Assembly (NCBI GenBank): GCA_947625355.1
Contig: CANQOA010000002.1
Location: 59,822-123,821 of the forward strand
Direction of reading: 5' to 3'
DNA from: an uncultured Oscillospiraceae bacterium
Lineage (GTDB): Bacteria; Bacillota; Clostridia; Oscillospirales; Oscillospiraceae
DNA: 64,000 bases
Positions within the stretch are counted from its first letter, which is position 1; every line of letters starts with the position of its first letter. This document shows, in pieces, positions 60,529 to 64,000 of this stretch. The notes beneath the pieces are model-generated. The model saw nothing but the letters and a program-made list of their open reading frames with translations. It was not told the DNA's origin and searched no databases. A program made the translations under genes and the position numbers.

Positions 60529-61917
60529 TTGAACACAGATATCGTCATCATAGGCGCGGGCCCCTCCGGCATCTTCACCGCCATCGAGATGCTCCGCCTT
60601 GGCAGCAAAAAGAAGATCACCATCGTGGAGAAGGGCAAGAGCGTAGAGGACCGGCGCTGCCCCAAGGCACAGACGGGCCGGTGCATGAACTGCCAGCCCT
60701 ACTGCGCCATCACCACCGGTTTTTCCGGCGCGGGCGCCTTTTCCGACGGCAAGCTCAGCCTCAGCTGCGAGGTGGGCGGGGAGCTGCCCCAGCTCATCGG
60801 CGCGAAGCTGGCCCAGGAGACCATCGAATACGCCGACCGGATCTATCTGGAGTTCGGCGCGGACAGGCATGTGGAGGGCCAGGAGGAGACCGAGGAGGTC
60901 AAGCGCATCCGCACCCGCGCCATCCGGGCGGGGCTGAAGCTGGTCAGCTGCCCCATCCGCCATATGGGCACCGAGCGGGCCCAGCAGATCTATACCGACA
61001 TCGAGCACTGGCTGCTGGACCGGGGCGTGGAGATCCTGTTCGGCACCGAGTGCACCGGCCTTCTGATGGAGAACGGCCGCTGCCGGGGCGTCACCTGCTC
61101 CGACGGCCGGCAGGACTTCACCGTCCACGCCGCCGAGACCGTGGTGGCCACCGGCCGCCGGGGGGCGGACTGGCTGGAGGGCATGTGCTCCACCTACGGC
61201 ATCGACCATGTGCCCAGCACCGTGGACATCGGCGTGCGGGTGGAGGTGCGCAACGAGGTCATGGACACGGTGAACCGGACCCTCTATGAGTCCAAGCTCA
61301 TCGGCTATCCGGCCCCCTTCAAGAACAAGGTCCGTACCTTCTGCCAGAACCCCGGCGGGTTCGTGGCCCAGGAGAACTACGACAACGGCCTTGCGGTGGT
61401 CAACGGCCACTCCTATAAGGAGCTGAAGAGCGAGAACACCAACCTGGCAATCCTCTGCTCCCACAACTTCTCCGTGCCCTTCAACCAGCCCATCGCCTAT
61501 GCCCAGAAGGTGGGCGAGCTGACCAATATGCTGGCCAACGGCCAGCTTCTCGTCCAGCGCTTCGGGGACATCCTGGACGGCAAGCGCACCTGGCAGAAGG
61601 AACTGGACCGCTCCAACGTCCGCCCTACCCTGCCCGACGCGGTGGCCGGCGACATCACCGCCGCCATGCCCTACCGGGCCATGCTGAACATCATCAATTT
61701 CATCAAGGCCATGGACCAGGTGGTCCCCGGCTTTGCCGCCTACGAGACGCTTTTGTACTCCCCGGAGCTGAAGTTCTACTCCAACCGCATCCGCATGGAT
61801 GAGAGCTTCAACACCAACGTGGCGGGGCTGCACTGTCTGGGCGACAGCTCCGGCTGGACCCGGGGCCTGATGATGAGCTCGGTCATGGGCGTGCTCATGG
61901 GCCGCCGGCTGGCATAG
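60529..61917 (+). CDS. FAD-dependent oxidoreductase
   Basis: 462 residues from TTG at 60529 (GGGAG eight bases upstream). The dinucleotide motif GAGPSG follows the first strand (TDIVIIGAGPSGIFTA). A Cys pair (MNCQPYCAITTGFSGAGAFSDGKLSL) near residue 58 and the C-terminal GDSSGWTRGLMMSSVMGVLMG FAD motif match the uncharacterised FAD-dependent family (YP_ type, related to thioredoxin/GltD-like folds). No electron-donor domain is fused. The substrate is unknown. Confidence 0.9.
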   Translation: MNTDIVIIGAGPSGIFTAIEMLRLGSKKKITIVEKGKSVEDRRCPKAQTGRCMNCQPYCAITTGFSGAGAFSDGKLSLSCEVGGELPQLIGAKLAQETIEYADRIYLEFGADRHVEGQEETEEVKRIRTRAIRAGLKLVSCPIRHMGTERAQQIYTDIEHWLLDRGVEILFGTECTGLLMENGRCRGVTCSDGRQDFTVHAAETVVATGRRGADWLEGMCSTYGIDHVPSTVDIGVRVEVRNEVMDTVNRTLYESKLIGYPAPFKNKVRTFCQNPGGFVAQENYDNGLAVVNGHSYKELKSENTNLAILCSHNFSVPFNQPIAYAQKVGELTNMLANGQLLVQRFGDILDGKRTWQKELDRSNVRPTLPDAVAGDITAAMPYRAMLNIINFIKAMDQVVPGFAAYETLLYSPELKFYSNRIRMDESFNTNVAGLHCLGDSSGWTRGLMMSSVMGVLMGRRLA

Positions 61918-61970
61918 GCCCGGCCGGACCGTACATACTGTATTCAATTTGATCGAACGGGAGGATCAAC

Positions 61971-62834
61971 ATGGCAAGCAACGTTTATTTCACCAAGGAC
62001 CTGACCCCCGAGGGGGCGCTGCGGCTCTATGACGCGCTGGGCATCGACCTGCCCGGCAAGGTGGCCGTCAAGCTCCACTCCGGCGAGGTGGGCAACCAGA
62101 ACTACCTGCGCCCGGAATTCTGCAAGCCCATCGTGGAGCGGGTGGGCGGCACCGTGGTGGAGTGCAACACCGCCTATGACGGCGGCCGCAACACCACCGA
62201 AAAGCACTGGAAGACCATGGACCTGCACGGCTGGAGCCGCCACTTCACCGTGGACATCCTGGACGCGGAAGGCCCCGACAAGGAGCTGGACATCCCCGAC
62301 GGCGTCCAGATCAAGAAGAACTACGTGGGCAGGCACATCGACAACTACGACTCCGTCCTGGTGCTCAGCCACTTCAAGGGCCACCCCATGGGCGGCTTCG
62401 GCGGCGCGCTCAAGCAGCTGTCCATCGGCTTCGCCTCCTCCTACGGCAAGCAGTATATCCACGGCGCCGGGGACATGGACGCCTTCTGGACCAGCGACCA
62501 CGACAGCTTCCTCCGCTCCATGGCCGACGCGGCCAGCAGCGTGGTGAAGCTCTTCCCCGGCCGGATCGCCTATATCAGCGTGATGAAGAACCTCTCCGTG
62601 GACTGCGACTGCTGCGAGGTGGCCGAGGACCCCTGCATGGCGGACATCGGCATCCTGGCCAGCCTGGACCCGGTGGCCATCGACCAGGCCTGCCTGGACA
62701 TCGTCCGGGCGTCCAAGGACCCCGGCCGGGACCATCTGCTGCAGCGCATCGACTCGCTGCACGGCCCGCTCACCGTGGACGCCGCCGCCGCGCTGGGCAT
62801 CGGCTCCAAGGAATACCGGCTCATCGAGATGTAA
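61971..62834 (+). CDS. DUF362-family protein
   Basis: 287 residues. The chain (VAVKLHSGEVGNQNYLRPEF, LVLSHFKGHPMGGFGGALKQLSIGFAS, DCDCCEVAEDPCMADIGILASLDPVAIDQA) matches DUF362, proteins often linked to iron-sulfur or electron-transfer functions, but without a clustered ferredoxin domain here. CDCC and PC may bind a cluster (inference). GGGAGG precedes the ATG at 61971, 53 bases after the FAD oxidoreductase stop, so the two are probably co-transcribed. Confidence 0.92.
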   Translation: MASNVYFTKDLTPEGALRLYDALGIDLPGKVAVKLHSGEVGNQNYLRPEFCKPIVERVGGTVVECNTAYDGGRNTTEKHWKTMDLHGWSRHFTVDILDAEGPDKELDIPDGVQIKKNYVGRHIDNYDSVLVLSHFKGHPMGGFGGALKQLSIGFASSYGKQYIHGAGDMDAFWTSDHDSFLRSMADAASSVVKLFPGRIAYISVMKNLSVDCDCCEVAEDPCMADIGILASLDPVAIDQACLDIVRASKDPGRDHLLQRIDSLHGPLTVDAAAALGIGSKEYRLIEM

Positions 62835-63057
62835 GGCGCGCAGCGCCCGCAAAAAAAAACATGACCCTGGAGGCCATATGCCTCCAGGGTCTTATGTTGT
62901 TACAGATAAGCGCTTTTCCGCTTCCGGTGATCCACACCTTTGTCCCGTTCGCTGTGGCCCGGCCCTCCGCAATGTGGACATGGACCGGCTCCAGCGGGTC
63001 GCTCTCGTTGGACCAGAAATAAACGATATACGGTCCGATCCTAAAAATTTGCGGCAT
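62821..63057 (-). pseudogene. Truncated DUF4160-family gene
   Basis: 78 residues from ATG at 63057. The first ~52 residues match the DUF4160 core (MPQIFRIGPYIVYFWSNES, EPVHVHIAEG, with the conserved HVH). The usual helical end (~25 residues after the last strand) is missing: the frame instead runs into a terminator hairpin and ends inside the DUF362 gene on the other strand. Probably a degraded or shortened copy. It overlaps the partner gene by 17 bases. Confidence 0.6.
62851..62891. terminator. Bidirectional terminator after DUF362 and the DUF4160 remnant
   Basis: Perfect 12-bp stem GACCCTGGAGGC (62863-62874) and GCCTCCAGGGTC (62880-62891). The minus strand ends in ATG-TTTTTTTTT (62859-62851), the plus strand in TTATGTTGTT. 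Confidence 0.9.
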
Positions 63058-63313
63058 GGAGGACACCGCCCTTCTGTGAAAACTCCGGGATAAGGTGCGC
63101 ATTGTTGCGTATGAGCAGCTGGAACCGCTCCATGTCCTCGGGAGAATAGCCGTGCACGTCCTCCCAGCGGTACGCCGGCAGGAAGCAGGTGGCATCGTGA
63201 AAGCCGTCCTTTTCGTCCGGCGTCTCGATGTATACCTTCACGCTGCCGTCGGCCAGCATCTCGGAATGGGTGATCTCGGTATCGTCGTCCAGTGTTATGA
63301 ATGGATACATCAT
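63041..63313 (-). CDS. Small protein of the DUF4160 partner type
   Basis: 90 residues from ATG at 63313 (AAAGGAGG eight bases upstream). The sequence (MYPFITLDDDTEITHSEM, VKVYIETPDEKDGFHDATCFLPAYRWEDVHGYS) matches a small family I recall beside DUF4160 genes in Clostridia; domain name not certain (similar to DUF2442 partners). The two-gene overlapping layout recalls toxin-antitoxin modules, which is a guess. Confidence 0.75.
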   Translation of the reverse strand: MMYPFITLDDDTEITHSEMLADGSVKVYIETPDEKDGFHDATCFLPAYRWEDVHGYSPEDMERFQLLIRNNAHLIPEFSQKGGVLHAANF

Positions 63314-63445
63314 GGGAAAAACCTCCTTTGGGCCAGTATGCCCGTATCTGAAACCGCCGGGCCGTTCGGGGGCGGGCACGTGTTTATTCCCTCGCTTCAG
63401 CTATCAGCCTTACGCTTTCTTGTCCGTCTCCGCTATAGGAACTAA

Positions 63446-63464
63446 GTATATGATAATCATAATC
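63446..63464. promoter_or_regulatory. Fur-box-like palindrome
   Basis: The core ATGATAATCAT is present exactly, within TATGATAATCATA (13-bp perfect odd palindrome at 63449-63461). Compared with the 19-bp Fur consensus about 15 bases match. It lies 133 bases upstream of the small partner gene in a 318-bp gap (63314-63631) with no other gene. Confidence 0.45.
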
Positions 63465-63582
63465 TCCATTCCCAGAATAGAATGGCATTCTTTGCCTCAA
63501 GCTGAGGACATCATACCACGAGTATTGCGAAAATGCAGTAAAAATCTGCGTTTCCGTATCAGCAGGAAAGAACTGTGGATTT

Positions 63583-63630
63583 TCAGAAAAATAAAATCAC
63601 CGGAAAGCCTTGAAATCACTGGCTTTCCGG
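63583..63630 (-). terminator. Terminator of tRNA-Lys
   Basis: Minus strand CCGGAAAGCC (63630-63621) pairs with GGCTTTCCGG (63609-63600), followed by TGATTTTATTTTTC. Confidence 0.85.
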
Positions 63631-63631
63631 T

Positions 63632-63707
63632 TGGTGACCTGGCGGGGATTCGAACCCCGGACCCACTGCTTAAAAGGCAGTTGCTCTGCCTACTGAGCTA
63701 CCAAGTC
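63632..63707 (-). tRNA. tRNA-Lys (UUU)
   Basis: 76 nt including encoded CCA. Acceptor GACTTGG/CCAGGTC, anticodon loop CTTTTAA with anticodon TTT, T loop TTCGAAT. Confidence 0.97.
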
Positions 63708-63712
63708 TTATT

Positions 63713-63786
63713 TGGCAGGGACGGCGGGATTCGAACCCACGATATCAGAGTCAAAGTCTGGTGTGTTACCTTTACACTACATCCCT
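63713..63786 (-). tRNA. tRNA-Gln (UUG)
   Basis: 74 nt including encoded CCA. Acceptor AGGGATG/CGTCCCT, anticodon loop CTTTGAC with anticodon TTG, T loop TTCGAAT. Five bases separate it from tRNA-Lys. Confidence 0.95.
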
Positions 63787-63868
63787 ATGGATGCCGCCAT
63801 CCGTTATGAAGGACAACTCACGGCCCTTGTCCCGGCGCGGCCGGACAGGGCGGATATCGACGACGCTC

Positions 63869-63886
63869 TCATAACGGCCGTTATGA
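63869..63886. repeat. 18-bp perfect palindrome between tRNA-Gln and tRNA-His
   Basis: TCATAACGG-CCGTTATGA is its own reverse complement. A second copy of one arm (CCGTTATGAA) lies at 63801-63810. Confidence 0.6.
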
Positions 63887-63890
63887 AAGC

Positions 63891-63923
63891 AATAGGCTGT
63901 CCGGCTGGACCGGGCAGCCTATT
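63891..63923 (-). terminator. Hairpin after tRNA-His
   Basis: Minus strand AATAGGCTGCCCGG pairs with CCGGACAGCCTATT (one G-T pair) and is followed by GCTTTC. It lies just past the tRNA-His CCA end. Confidence 0.65.
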
Positions 63924-63927
63924 GAAA

Positions 63928-64000
63928 TGGGGTGGGAGATGGGACTCGAACCCACGACACCCGGAACCACAATCCGGTACTCTAACCAACTGAGCTACAC
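63928..64000 (-). tRNA. tRNA-His (GUG), 5' end cut by window edge
   Basis: Anticodon loop TTGTGGT with anticodon GTG in stem CCGGA/TCCGG; CCA is encoded at 63930-63928. The first few acceptor bases lie outside the window. Confidence 0.92.

Noticed and set aside
63712..63993. Open frames over the tRNA genes
   Set aside because: They read through tRNA-Gln and tRNA-His, which are clear from cloverleaf stems and encoded CCA.

Overview
The window reads as GC-rich chromosome of an anaerobic Bacillota, most like Clostridia of the Oscillospirales type. This rests on the complete S10-spc-alpha ribosomal order, zinc-type S14 and L36, a YmxH-type sporulation-associated protein, HemZ, a PepV-type dipeptidase, a DUF2975/XRE pair and consensus sigma-A promoters in AT-richer gaps. 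No insertion sequence, prophage or CRISPR array was seen.

Region 1 (1-10.7 kb) is an accessory metabolic block. A seven-gene minus-strand operon (6854 down to 593) encodes four tandem HAD hydrolases, a phosphoglycerate mutase-like enzyme whose halves are in swapped order (a circular permutation), an MgtC-like membrane protein and a PfkB kinase. It has its own promoter and terminator and diverges from a LacI regulator. A fifth HAD protein, a metallo-beta-lactamase-fold protein and a small membrane protein lie beyond the regulator.

Region 2 (10.7-20.3 kb) is transport. It holds a binding-protein importer with a two-in-one permease (11990-15049 plus its upstream promoter), a TIM-barrel sugar-phosphate isomerase/epimerase, and a divergent ribose/galactose-type importer (ATPase, permease, lipoprotein binding protein). 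Together with region 1 this suggests uptake and processing of a sugar or phosphorylated carbohydrate. That link is inference.

Region 3 (20.3-34.6 kb) is mixed: rpsB-tsf, a YmxH-type protein divergent from a methyltransferase, a DUF2975/XRE/DUF4153-type membrane operon, a Sel1-repeat protein, a PepV-like dipeptidase, a ferredoxin-nitroreductase, an SLH/transglutaminase lipoprotein, and two overlapping CobW-type P-loop proteins. The first CobW protein carries a striking His/Asp tract and the second ends in a YcgQ-like CC-x-x-D domain, so metal handling is likely.

Region 4 (34.7-50.8 kb) is the ribosomal superoperon on the minus strand, rpsJ to rplQ, with secY, adk, map, a KOW protein, infA, rpmJ and rpoA. 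Oddities are a 91-residue Arg/Gly/Asn-rich tail on S3, a 198-bp spacer with terminator-like hairpins between rpsN and rpsH, and a leader of about 275 nt before rpsJ.

Region 5 (50.9-64 kb) holds cdd, a peptide-type binding lipoprotein with pgeF and secA, an HtrA protease, hemZ with a uridine-kinase-like gene, an FAD oxidoreductase, a DUF362 protein, a DUF4160-like remnant with its partner, and tRNA-Lys, tRNA-Gln and a partial tRNA-His.
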